Notes under the pieces: generated by a model
Told to the model about the DNA's origin: nothing
The model's input: only the letters and a program-made list of their open reading frames with translations
The model's database searches: none
DNA from: Nostoc indistinguendum CM1-VF10
GTDB lineage: Bacteria; Cyanobacteriota; Cyanobacteriia; Cyanobacteriales; Nostocaceae
Length of the DNA: 64,000 nt
Assembly (NCBI GenBank): GCA_019359215.1
Contig: JAHHHS010000027.1
Location: forward strand, 16,224 to 80,223
Direction: 5' to 3'
Shown here: positions 54,546 to 63,370 of the stretch, piece by piece
Layout of the letters: each line of letters starts with the position of its first letter
Numbering within the stretch: position 1 is the first letter of the stretch
Program-made: the position numbers and the translations under genes

Positions 54546-54811
54546 TTGCTTTCACTGTATTAATTGCCGGATGTTGCTGGCACAGACAAGCATTAACTGA
54601 CACATTGATGCAGTATGCCATTTCCAGGATACGCCAACTAAACCCAAGACCTAATTAGTTGAGTTACGGTATTTCCCTGATCCAATACTTATGCTTAATA
54701 ATATTGGCGTTTTCCGGTAAATCTGATCTGAATAGAGTGAAAATTGTTCCTGTGACTTTCGCACAGGCACAACGTCGAACTTTAATATGAATAGACCTTA
54801 AAAAAAGACAG

Positions 54812-55240
54812 ATGATTACACCAATGCGTGTCTTTGTGTTAATTTTTAATGCTCGAACCGAAAATGAGGGGATTCACACAATTCGGGAGGGCGATCGCAA
54901 TAAAATTCTGATGTTCGAGTCAGAAGACGACGCGACGCGCTTTGCCCTGATGCTGGAAGCTCAGGATTTCCCCTCACCTACACCAGAGCCAATCGATGCT
55001 GAGGAAATCAAGGAATTTTGCGAAAGTGCTGGATATGAATGGGAAATCATCCCAGAAAACAGCAATTTAGTTGTAACTCCCCCAGAACTTAACGTCGAAC
55101 AAACCGACTGGCAAGTAGATGCCCAGAAGGAGGATACTGTTGAAGACACTTTCCCTCTCAATCAACAGCCACTAGAAGAACCAGAATTATCTGATTCTGA
55201 ACTAGAGAAGATGCGTCGCAAATTGGAAGGATTGTTGTAA
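54812..55240 (+). CDS. DUF3110 protein
   Basis: The 142-residue protein starts MITPMRVFVLIFNARTENEG and shows the DUF3110 core IHTIREGDRNKILMFESEDD and ATRFALMLEAQDFPSPTPEP. ATG 54824 is an alternative start. The family is limited to cyanobacteria and plastids; its function is unknown. The acidic C-terminal tail is not conserved. Confidence 0.87.
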   Translation: MITPMRVFVLIFNARTENEGIHTIREGDRNKILMFESEDDATRFALMLEAQDFPSPTPEPIDAEEIKEFCESAGYEWEIIPENSNLVVTPPELNVEQTDWQVDAQKEDTVEDTFPLNQQPLEEPELSDSELEKMRRKLEGLL

Positions 55241-55362
55241 TTAGTCATTAGTCATTGGTCATTGGTCATTGGTCATTCGTCATTGGTCATTGGTCGCTAA
55301 GTGACTAATGACAATGGACAACGTGACAACGGACAACGGACAAAGGACAAATGACAAATGAC
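55241..55362. repeat. Two inverted heptamer arrays covering the murQ start
   Basis: About seven GGTCATT-type units (55243-55300) are followed by GGACAAC/GGACAAA/AATGACA units (55308-55365). The arms are largely reverse complements and may form a long hairpin in front of murQ. The last ATGACAA unit supplies the murQ start. Confidence 0.8.
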
Positions 55363-56284
55363 AAACTTGCAGGAACGTGGACATCTTTTAACCGAGCTGG
55401 TAAATCCTAACAGTCTTAACTTAGACCAGCTCAGTTCTCTGGAATTGGTGGAGCTGTTTAATAGCGAAGACCAAAAAGCAGTCGAGGCGGTTGCGGCGGC
55501 GAAAGTTCAGTTGGCACAAGCAATTGAGCGTACCGCAGAACGTTTGCGCCACGGAGGACGCTTATTTTATATCGGTGCGGGCACAAGTGGCAGGTTAGGA
55601 GTGTTGGATGCTGCTGAGTGTCCACCTACTTTTTGTACACCCCCAGAGTTGGTACAGGGGATTATTGCTGGTGGGGCTGGCGCACTGATACGCAGTTCCG
55701 AGGATTTAGAAGATAGCATCCAAGATGGCGAGGCTGCGATCGCAGGGCGACAAATTACCCAGCTAGATGTAGTAGTTGGGATTACTGCTGGTGGGACAAC
55801 GCCTTATGTCCACGGTGCGCTTCATGCTGCTCGTCAACGGGGAGCTACTACTATTTTTATTGCCTGTGTTCCAGCTGAACAAGTTAGCTTTGATGCCGAT
55901 ATTGACATTCGCCTATTGACAGGGCCAGAAATAATCGCCGGCTCAACTCGCCTGAAAGCTGGTACAGTAACGAAATTAGCTTTAAATATCCTTTCCACTG
56001 GAGTGATGGTCAAGCTAGGCAAGGTTTATGGCAATCGGATGGTAGATGTAGCAGTAACAAATCAAAAGTTACGCGATCGCGCTTTGCGAATTTTGCAAGA
56101 CCTCACAGGTTTAAGTCGGGAAGCTGCTGGCTTTTTATTAGAACGCAGTGGTAAATGGGTTAAGCTAGCGCTATTAATGCACTGGACTGGTTTGGAAAAA
56201 GACGAGGGCAATCGGTTGCTTTCAGAACATCAAAGTAATCTCAGAGCAGCTGTTTTAAGTTATCAAAACCACAACCAAGCTTAA
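55358..56284 (+). CDS. murQ: N-acetylmuramic acid 6-phosphate etherase
   Basis: The 308-residue protein has a SIS sugar-phosphate domain (LFYIGAGTSGRLGVLDAAEC, GITAGGTTPYVHGALHAARQ) and the MurQ motif GSTRLKAGTVTKLALNILST. It cleaves the lactyl ether of MurNAc-6-phosphate in cell-wall recycling. ATG 55358 lies in a heptamer array, so MTN is repeat-encoded. The ATG seven bases earlier is out of frame. Confidence 0.94.
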   Translation: MTNLQERGHLLTELVNPNSLNLDQLSSLELVELFNSEDQKAVEAVAAAKVQLAQAIERTAERLRHGGRLFYIGAGTSGRLGVLDAAECPPTFCTPPELVQGIIAGGAGALIRSSEDLEDSIQDGEAAIAGRQITQLDVVVGITAGGTTPYVHGALHAARQRGATTIFIACVPAEQVSFDADIDIRLLTGPEIIAGSTRLKAGTVTKLALNILSTGVMVKLGKVYGNRMVDVAVTNQKLRDRALRILQDLTGLSREAAGFLLERSGKWVKLALLMHWTGLEKDEGNRLLSEHQSNLRAAVLSYQNHNQA

Positions 56285-56802
56285 AGAAATTTTCCTCAAT
56301 AAATACTCTATCAATGGCTGTTACTTTTCTTAGTAGCACGCCTTTTTTGTAAGTATAATGTTCTCTAGATAACTTCAAGCTAAGTAAAATGTATGAATAA
56401 ATATTAATTTAAATCAATATTTTTAACATTTATTGCCAATCTCAATAGCTAAAACAAAAATTTCTAGAAACTCCTAATTCTTTTCAAACAAAAATTCAGA
56501 ACTTATACGGATATGATTTCCTAGAAAAATTCTTAAAATAATATATCAATAATGATATGGATTATAGCAGCTAATCGAGCGATTAAATATTAGAAGAGAA
56601 ATAAAGTATGCCAATAATAAACTCTCTAATAAATAGGTTGTTTACTAGCAAAAACTTTGCCATTTTCACATCTTTATTGCTTTTAATAAACTTGATTTAG
56701 GCTATATATTAAATGTATTCGCACTTGTTGACATATCTAGCGACCACTATATAGCTAATGTGGGTTTTTCAACGCCTGGCTTTTTAATAAAAGGAATAAA
56801 GT
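56285..56802. other. AT-rich intergenic region before the phototaxis remnant
   Basis: This 518-bp region is about 70% A+T with no protein-like frame. It ends in AAAAGGAATAAAGT, a good ribosome site for the ATG at 56803, so the promoter of the old operon probably lies here. Confidence 0.45.
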
Positions 56803-57199
56803 ATGACCCACCCATAACTTATTTTTTCAAATAACATAGTTAATGAATTTAAAACTTGTGGCTCTTCAGTTCTTTTTATGGAGTCGAATAATAAATAAAA
56901 CCTAATCAGAGCCTATATTCCTTGCTATGACTGGATTTTAAATTTTTGAACCTTTCTATAAAATGGCTATTTTAATGCCATACCATAAAACCAACGCAAG
57001 AGCCAAACTTGTACTCAGCTGCAATACAATGGCAAATTAAATATTAATAGATAGAGTTCGTGCCAAAGTAGTTGGTTCTACAGATTTTCTCACTAAACCT
57101 GTAGTAGCTGATAAAGTAATGGCTATAGTACGTAAGTATTTACCTACAGCGAGTGTATCTATCGATAAGGGTAAATCTAATTTAGAGGTTTGTAATTAG
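56803..57199 (+). pseudogene. PatA/PixG-type response regulator, gutted
   Basis: From ATG 56803 the frame reads MTHP, stop (TAA 56815), LIFSNNIVNEFKTC. After removing the mobile element at 56860-57004 and its duplicated target it continues TQLQYNGKLNIN, the DUF4388 start typical of PatA-like regulators. The frame then jumps at about 57044 to LIDRVRAKVVGSTDFLTKPV and VADKVMAIVRKYLP, the receiver-domain end with the conserved Lys of TKP. Roughly 330 codons between are gone. It is the first gene of a chemosensory operon. Confidence 0.82.
56860..57004. mobile_element. 145-bp MITE-like element, copy 2
   Basis: This is identical over all 145 bases to 19590-19734, with GGCTCTT/AAGAGCC ends. It is flanked by AAACTTGT at 56852-56859 and 57005-57012, an 8-bp target duplication different from copy 1. 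It is inserted in codon 19 of the PatA-like pseudogene. Confidence 0.93.
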
Positions 57200-57530
57200 G
57201 TTAAATTAGTAATTTTATTGATAATTAGTCTGATTACCTTGAAATTTTAATTGCTCAGAAGTTTTTATTACGTACTTTTCCTGAGGTTAATAAATAAAGA
57301 TTAGATCAAAATTAGACAAATACATTTTTTGTATTTCTAGCAGTCCTATTTGAGTTATGAAATAGTGTTTATGGCAAAAGAGCTAGGGGTTAGCCTCTAG
57401 TGTCTTCCATGCCTTTATTCACAAATCATTTAGGATTTGTTTGTATATCTAAATCTGTTTACATTCTGAAAATATTTTAATGAGTAACTACCATGAATAC
57501 TGTTTTAGTTGTTGAAGATGGTTAACAGAT

Positions 57531-60500
57531 ATGGAAATAATCAGCCGTTACTTGCAACAGGCAGGTTATTCTGTGATTAGTGCCAAAAGCAGTGAAGAGG
57601 CTCAAGATAAAATAGATCAAAATAAGCCAGACCTAATATTTCTCGACGTAATATTACCAGGTAAAAGTGGCTTTGAAATTTGCCGAGAACTGAAAAATAA
57701 CCCCAATACTAGCCAAATACCTGTAGTTTTTTGCTCAACAAAAAATAGTGATGTAGATAAAATTTGGGGCAATATGTTCGCTCAGGAATTTAAAACTTCG
57801 CGGCGACAGTTGCAAGACATTGCAACTCATATGCACCAAGCTCCAGACCTTAATACACTACTCAAAATCACTGTAGCGCAAATTAGAGAAAAGATTGGCT
57901 GCGATCGCGCCTTAATTTATCAGTTTACTTCCCTGGAATCAGGTAATGTTTTAGCAGAATCTAGAACACTAGGTTGGACACCGACTTTAGGCGAAAATAT
58001 TCCAGGAATTATTTTTGGCTTGTATGCCAATCAAGATTATATAGAACCTGTAGTTATTGACGATATCAATCAGATTCAACTTACCCCTTATCAAAAGCAA
58101 CTCCTAGATAAATTTCAAATTAAAGCTAGTTTGAGTTTACCGATTGTAGTAGAAGGTAAAGTATGGGGATTACTGGTAGTAAATAATTGCTTATCAACGC
58201 GGCAGTGGCAAGAAGTAGAAATTAGCCTACTATCCCAAATTACAACAGAACTCATATACAAATTGCAGAGTTTTGAATTCAAAAGAGAAGAACAACAGCG
58301 CATACTAGCAAAAAAATCTGTAGCTAAAGTAATCGACAAAATTTTGCGGGCATCAAATGTCGATAAGATTTTTCAAACAACCACTCAAGAAGTACGGCAA
58401 TTACTAAAATGCGATCGCGTCGCTGTTTACCGCTTCAAAGATGACTGGAGTGGCGAGTTTGTTGCTGAGTCAGTGGGTAATGGCTGGATAAAAATGGTCG
58501 GCCCTGATTTTTACATGGTCTGGGAAGATAGCCACTTACAAGACACTCAAGGAGGACGTTATGCCAAGGGCGAAAGTTTTGTGGTCAATGACATCTATAA
58601 AATGGGCCATGCTCAATGTCATATTGACATTTTAGAGCAGTATGAAATGAAAGCTTACATCATTGCCCCCATATTTTCTGGAGAGAAATTATGGGGTTTG
58701 CTGGCAGGTTACCAAAATTCTGGGCCTCGTGATTGGCAACCTTGGGAAGAAAGCTTTGTAACTCAAATTGGGCTGCAATTTGGTGTGGCTATCTCACAAG
58801 GCGAATATCTAGAACAGATGCATAAGAAATCTGAGCAACTAGCCCAAATAGTTGAACAAGAAAAAGCTTTTACTAAGATAGTAGGCCGCATCCGGCAATC
58901 TTTAGATGTAGATAGCGTCTTCAAAACAACCACTCAAGAAGTGCGTCAATCACTACGATGCGATCGCGTCGCTGTCTATCGGTTTAACTCTGACTGGGGT
59001 GGCGAATTTGTGGCTGAGTCTGTGGGTACTGGTTGGACAAAACTGGTAGGCCCTGATATTAAAACCGTTTTAGACGATACCTACTTGCAAGATACTAAAG
59101 GAGGTAGGTATGCCAGAGGCGAAAACTTTGTTGTTAATGACATCTATGAAGTAGGGCTTGCTCCCTGCCATATTGAGATTTTAGAGCAATTTGAAGCCAG
59201 AGCTTACATAATTGTTCCTATATTCTTCGGGGAAAAATTGTGGGGTTTGTTAGCAGCTTATCAAAATTCTAGCTCCCGTGAATGGCAAACCTGGGAAGCG
59301 AACTTTTTGGTTCAGATTAGCTTGCAATTTAGCCTAGCTAAATCACAAATAGATTATTTAGAATTAGTTCGGGTTAAATCTGAGAAACTAGCTCAGATAG
59401 CAGAACAGGAGAAAGCTGTTACTAAGATCAGTAACCGCATCCGGCAATCTTTAGATGTAGAAGAAATCTTCAAAACAACCACTCAAGAAGTAAGGCAATT
59501 ACTGCGGTGCGATCGCGTCGCAGTCTATCGCTTCAACCCTAATTGGACTGGTGAATTTGTAGCAGAATCAGTAGCTCATACTTGGGTAAAACTGGTAGGT
59601 CCCGATATCAAGACTGTCTGGGAAGATACCCACTTGCAAGAAACTCAAGGAGGTCGATATGCCCAAGGGGAAAACTTTGTTGTTAATGACATTTATCAGG
59701 TAGGTCATTCTCCTTGTCACATTGAAGTTTTAGAGCAATTTGAAGCCAAAGCTTATGTAATTGTTCCTGTATTTGCTGGGGAACAATTGTGGGGATTGCT
59801 GGCAGCTTATCAAAATTCTGAAACTCGTGATTGGGAAGAATTGGAAGTCACCTTGTTAGCACGCATTGGCAACCAGTTAGGACTAGCATTACAACAGACT
59901 GAATATTTGCAACAATTGCAAGGACAATCAGCCAAATTAGCAGAAGCAGCAGCACGAGAAAAGGCAGCCAAGGAGTTACTACAACAAGGATCTATTCAAC
60001 TCCTAATAGCCCTTAGACCCGCCCTCAACGGCGACTTAACAGTACGCGCACCCATTACAGAAGACGAACTAGGCACGATCGCCGATGCTTACAATAATAC
60101 CCTGCAAGCACTGCGGCAAATCGTTCTTCAAGTACAGGGTGCTGCTCAACAAGTTGCCCAAACTTCCGGTAACAGCGAAGCTTCACTAACGGGACTGACT
60201 AATTTAGCACAACAACAATCTGAGGAAATTACCGCAGCTTTAGGTGAGATTCAACAGATGGTGGACTCTACTCAAGCTGTGGTGACGAATGCTGAGTTAG
60301 TGCAAGTAGCGGTGCAACAAGCCAATGAAACTGTAGAGTCTGGCGATACTGCGATGAACTTAACTGTAAAAGCAATCCAAGGAATTCGTGAAACCGTCGC
60401 TCAAACCAGCAAGAAAATTAAACGCCTCAGTGAATCTTCGCAAAAAATCTCTAAAGTGGTGAATTTGATTGGTAATTTTGCCACACAGACAAACGTATTG

Positions 60501-60965
60501 GCTCTGAATGCAGCCATTGAAGCCACCCGTGTCGGTGAATATGGCAAAGGCTTTGCAGTTGTAGCGGATGAAGTTCGTTCTTTATCTCGCCAGTCAGCAG
60601 CAGCAACCATCGAAATAGAAAAACTAGTCCAGGAGATTCAAGCAGAAACCGGGGAAGTTGCAGTAGCTATGGAAATTGGCATTCAGCAGGTGGTAGAAGG
60701 TACAAATCTTGTTAGCGACACTCGTCAAAACTTAAATGCGATCGTTTCTGCAACTGCCGAAATTAGTCAGCTAATTGAGCGGATTACCGCAGCAACTCAA
60801 AAACAAATGACACAATCTGTAACAGTCACAAAATCAATGCAAGATGTAGCAGAAATTGCTAATAAAACTTTTGCTGAATCTCAAGAAATTGCTACTGTGT
60901 TCCAAGATTTCTCAGGGATGGCGCAAGAGCTATTAGCAACTGCTAGTAAGTTTAAAGTGAAATAA
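57531..60965 (+). CDS. Receiver fragment fused to a cyanobacteriochrome methyl-accepting protein (PixJ/PtxD-like)
   Basis: The open frame of 1144 residues starts at ATG 57531, but the natural start is ATG 57493 (MNTVLVVEDG), separated by a one-base deletion. Residues 1-80 are a CheY/PixH receiver (phospho-Asp in FLDVILP) cut off at IWGNM and joined to an MCP lacking its front. GAF1 (about 108-250) has no chromophore Cys. GAF2-4 are cyanobacteriochrome domains with C-H pairs at residues 363, 546 and 729, exactly 183 apart, each with a WED/LDDxxLQxTxGGRY loop. A HAMP-like segment (824-870) and a complete MCP signalling domain (KVVNLIGNFATQTNVLALNA) follow. There are no membrane helices. The ancestral role was light-directed motility. 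Confidence 0.85.
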   Translation: MEIISRYLQQAGYSVISAKSSEEAQDKIDQNKPDLIFLDVILPGKSGFEICRELKNNPNTSQIPVVFCSTKNSDVDKIWGNMFAQEFKTSRRQLQDIATHMHQAPDLNTLLKITVAQIREKIGCDRALIYQFTSLESGNVLAESRTLGWTPTLGENIPGIIFGLYANQDYIEPVVIDDINQIQLTPYQKQLLDKFQIKASLSLPIVVEGKVWGLLVVNNCLSTRQWQEVEISLLSQITTELIYKLQSFEFKREEQQRILAKKSVAKVIDKILRASNVDKIFQTTTQEVRQLLKCDRVAVYRFKDDWSGEFVAESVGNGWIKMVGPDFYMVWEDSHLQDTQGGRYAKGESFVVNDIYKMGHAQCHIDILEQYEMKAYIIAPIFSGEKLWGLLAGYQNSGPRDWQPWEESFVTQIGLQFGVAISQGEYLEQMHKKSEQLAQIVEQEKAFTKIVGRIRQSLDVDSVFKTTTQEVRQSLRCDRVAVYRFNSDWGGEFVAESVGTGWTKLVGPDIKTVLDDTYLQDTKGGRYARGENFVVNDIYEVGLAPCHIEILEQFEARAYIIVPIFFGEKLWGLLAAYQNSSSREWQTWEANFLVQISLQFSLAKSQIDYLELVRVKSEKLAQIAEQEKAVTKISNRIRQSLDVEEIFKTTTQEVRQLLRCDRVAVYRFNPNWTGEFVAESVAHTWVKLVGPDIKTVWEDTHLQETQGGRYAQGENFVVNDIYQVGHSPCHIEVLEQFEAKAYVIVPVFAGEQLWGLLAAYQNSETRDWEELEVTLLARIGNQLGLALQQTEYLQQLQGQSAKLAEAAAREKAAKELLQQGSIQLLIALRPALNGDLTVRAPITEDELGTIADAYNNTLQALRQIVLQVQGAAQQVAQTSGNSEASLTGLTNLAQQQSEEITAALGEIQQMVDSTQAVVTNAELVQVAVQQANETVESGDTAMNLTVKAIQGIRETVAQTSKKIKRLSESSQKISKVVNLIGNFATQTNVLALNAAIEATRVGEYGKGFAVVADEVRSLSRQSAAATIEIEKLVQEIQAETGEVAVAMEIGIQQVVEGTNLVSDTRQNLNAIVSATAEISQLIERITAATQKQMTQSVTVTKSMQDVAEIANKTFAESQEIATVFQDFSGMAQELLATASKFKVK

Positions 60966-61291
60966 GGAATAGGGAATAGGGAGTGGGGAGTGGGAAGTGA
61001 GAGCTTTTTAAATTCACTTCCTCCGAATAGCGCAAGGCTCTCTCAAAGAGCTAGAAACTCACTCATTACTATCAGTTAGACCCAAAATTAGACTTACAGA
61101 TATTCAACTGACCATCCCCATTTTGAAGCAATGTGAATCTGTAGGAAAACTATTCCGTGCTTTGATTCGTTTTTTAGAAAATAATGGGAGTAGAGAGTAG
61201 GGAATTACACCTGATGTGAATTAAAAAATTCCCATTATTTTAAATCCTCCGAACTCCCTATTTTCCGCCCTCCATCCCCCACTCCCTAATT
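60966..61291. other. Gap between MCP and CheA remnants
   Basis: This 326-bp stretch contains GGGAGTGGGGAGT-type heptamers at both ends and an unassigned middle (AAAGAGCTAG, ACTTACAGATATTC). I see no CheW/PixI fragment and no gene. Confidence 0.4.
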
Positions 61292-62383
61292 ATGATTACA
61301 GATAACGAAATTCGTGAACAAGGATACATCTACTTTCTAGCTGAAGCCCCGGAATTAGTTCAAATTATTGAGCAAGAACTATTTGGCTTATCGGAAGGTT
61401 ATAGCATTACCAAAGTTCATAACTTAATGCGGGCTACTCATACAATTAAAGGTGGTGCTGCTAATGTTGGTCTAGAAGTAATTAAGATGATAGCCCACTT
61501 TTTAGAAGATGTATTTAAAGCTCTATACAACCCAAAAGTAGTGGTTGATGATGAATTACAAACACTTTTACTACAAGCTTATGAGTGTTTGAGTATAGCA
61601 TTAAATACCGAGCTAATAGGCAGCAATGTTAATAATGAAGAACTGCTGCACCGAGCAAGTTCAGTTTTTGCACAATTGCAAGAAAAACTGGGTGATGCAT
61701 TTGGTGCTGAGTCTCATATTCCCACTTCTGAAGAACTGGGCTTTGATATTGTGCAGTCCGTTTTTGAAGCAGGAGTAGAACAACGTCTAAACACTATTGC
61801 TGAAGTTGTTAACAATCCACCAAATCATGATGAGTTTATAGAGTTTCTACAATCTCAAGCTGAGGTGTTTCTCGGTTTAGCAGAATCTCTAAACTTACCT
61901 GGATTGGGAGAAATTGCCCAAACAATTTTGTTAGCGCTGCAAGCAAACCCCGCTCAGGTGCAGCAATTTGCAGAAATTGCTCTTGCAGATTTACAACAAG
62001 CACAAAAATTGGTATTAGAAGGCGATCGCACATTTGGTGGAGAAGCTTCTCCAGGTTTGCAAAAACTCGCAACAGTGGCGAATAATGAGTTATCTGGAGA
62101 ATTACAAAATAATTCATCTGCTGACACATTTATCATCAATGAAGAAAAATTTTACCAGTTTATCACTACCTCTGATAATACTAAAAACGAACCTGTAAAC
62201 CCAACAACTGCAAAATTTTATTTAAAAGTACTCCACTACATTTTTGGCTGGTTTAATCACGAACTACAAATACCAGAGACAGAGCTTGATTTAACCTTAC
62301 TAGTTCCTAGACTAGGAAAAAAAGAATTACTTAATTATATTGAAAATTTGTTTCAGAAACAGCTTCCAACAAACAACGCTTGA
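61292..62383 (+). pseudogene. CheA/PixL-type kinase, N-terminal Hpt part only
   Basis: From ATG 61292, 363 residues contain the histidine phosphotransfer domain with the phosphorylated His in MRATHTIKGGAANVG (about residue 50) and the long cyanobacterial linker (FLQSQAEVFLGLAESLNLPG, FYLKVLHYIFGWFNHELQIP). The frame ends at 62383 just where the dimerisation and ATPase domains should begin. The C-terminal remainder appears 4 bp later in another frame. Some 600 or more codons are missing. The Hpt domain might still be phosphorylated by another kinase. Confidence 0.82.
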
Positions 62384-62387
62384 TATC

Positions 62388-62996
62388 ATGGCGCTACCAG
62401 TAGCTTCTTCCTCAAATAAAAAAGCTTTGCTGATATCGGGACATAGTTTTTCATCTACGCCATTACTTGTTGCATCTACTTCCACAACAACTATAGACAC
62501 CCAACCTAGTTATTCTCAGGAACCAGATAATAAATTACCCATAGAAACCCAACCTAGTTATTCTCAGGAACTAGATAATAAATCACCAAAAGTTGTTTTA
62601 GTAGTAGATGACGCAATTAGTCTGCGCCAAACTCTTTCTCTGACTCTGCAAAAATCTGGTTATCAAGTAATTCAAGCCCAAAATGGTGTAGAAGCTCTAG
62701 AAAAGTTGCAGTTACATCCAGAAATTCAACTTGTCGTATCTGATTTAGAGATGCCACGAATGAATGGTTTTGAATTGTTGAGCAATTTTCGTCAATACCC
62801 AAATTTGGCAAAAATACCTGTAGTAATCCTCACTTCTCGTAGCGCTGAAAAACATCGTCAGCTTGCTCAAGAGCTGGGTGCAAAGGCTTACTTAACCAAG
62901 CCTTATTTAGAGCATGAGTTTCTCGCTACAATTAAGAGTTTAATTAACAGTAATACAGATGATCTTAACCATTTACTTATGGTGACAAATCATTGA
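62388..62996 (+). pseudogene. C-terminal receiver domain of the same CheA hybrid
   Basis: ATG 62388 opens MALPVASSSNKKALLISG, resembling the end of a CheA CheW-like domain, then a linker with a 45-bp tandem duplication (TQPSYSQEPDNKLPIE twice), then a complete receiver domain: VVLVVDDAISLRQTLSLTLQ, phospho-Asp in VVSDLEMPRMNG, and Lys in AYLTKPYLEHEF. It could be translated as a 202-residue stand-alone regulator, so activity cannot be excluded. Frame +1 relative to the Hpt part shows the deletion was not frame-preserving. Confidence 0.8.
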
Positions 62997-63018
62997 TTAT
63001 TTTAGAAATGTCATCGCC

Positions 63019-63275
63019 TTAATTAATAGGTAGATTATTTGAATCTACACCTAAAGAGTGTAAATACTGCGCTAACTTTTCAGCCCTTTGTAGCTCCTGT
63101 TATGCCTGTTCTGCATCTGTCAAATAGCGGTTTCCTCGATGATCATACCAACATAAAAACTCTTGTTGTATCCCGGCAATTACAGCTTGGTTTCGTCCAA
63201 TACCTAACCCCACCTCTGGCATAAAATAAGGTTCACCTATTTGTAGTTGGTAGTTTCCATGTAGTTTTTCACTCT
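63019..63275 (-). pseudogene. C-terminal remnant of a Uma2-family gene
   Basis: On the minus strand the frame reads GNYQLQIGEPYFMPEVGLGI and EFLCWYDHRGNRYLTDAEQA, then TAA (63102-63100), then QELQRAEKLAQYLHSLGVDS to 63019. This is the usual C-terminal region and coiled tail of Uma2 proteins. The N-terminal two thirds are missing, and the break near 63275 lies close to the IS66-type transposase, which probably caused it. Confidence 0.75.
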
Positions 63276-63370
63276 CCCCCCATCTGCGAGAGTTTGCAGT
63301 ATAGGTAAAAGTAGAGGTAACTATCGTGTGGTAATGTAAAAAATAATTGTGCAATAACGCCCAAGGACGA

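Noticed and set aside
57200..57492. Possible small gene between the two regulator remnants
   Set aside because: No frame longer than about 30 codons with protein-like content; probably the old spacer and promoter DNA.
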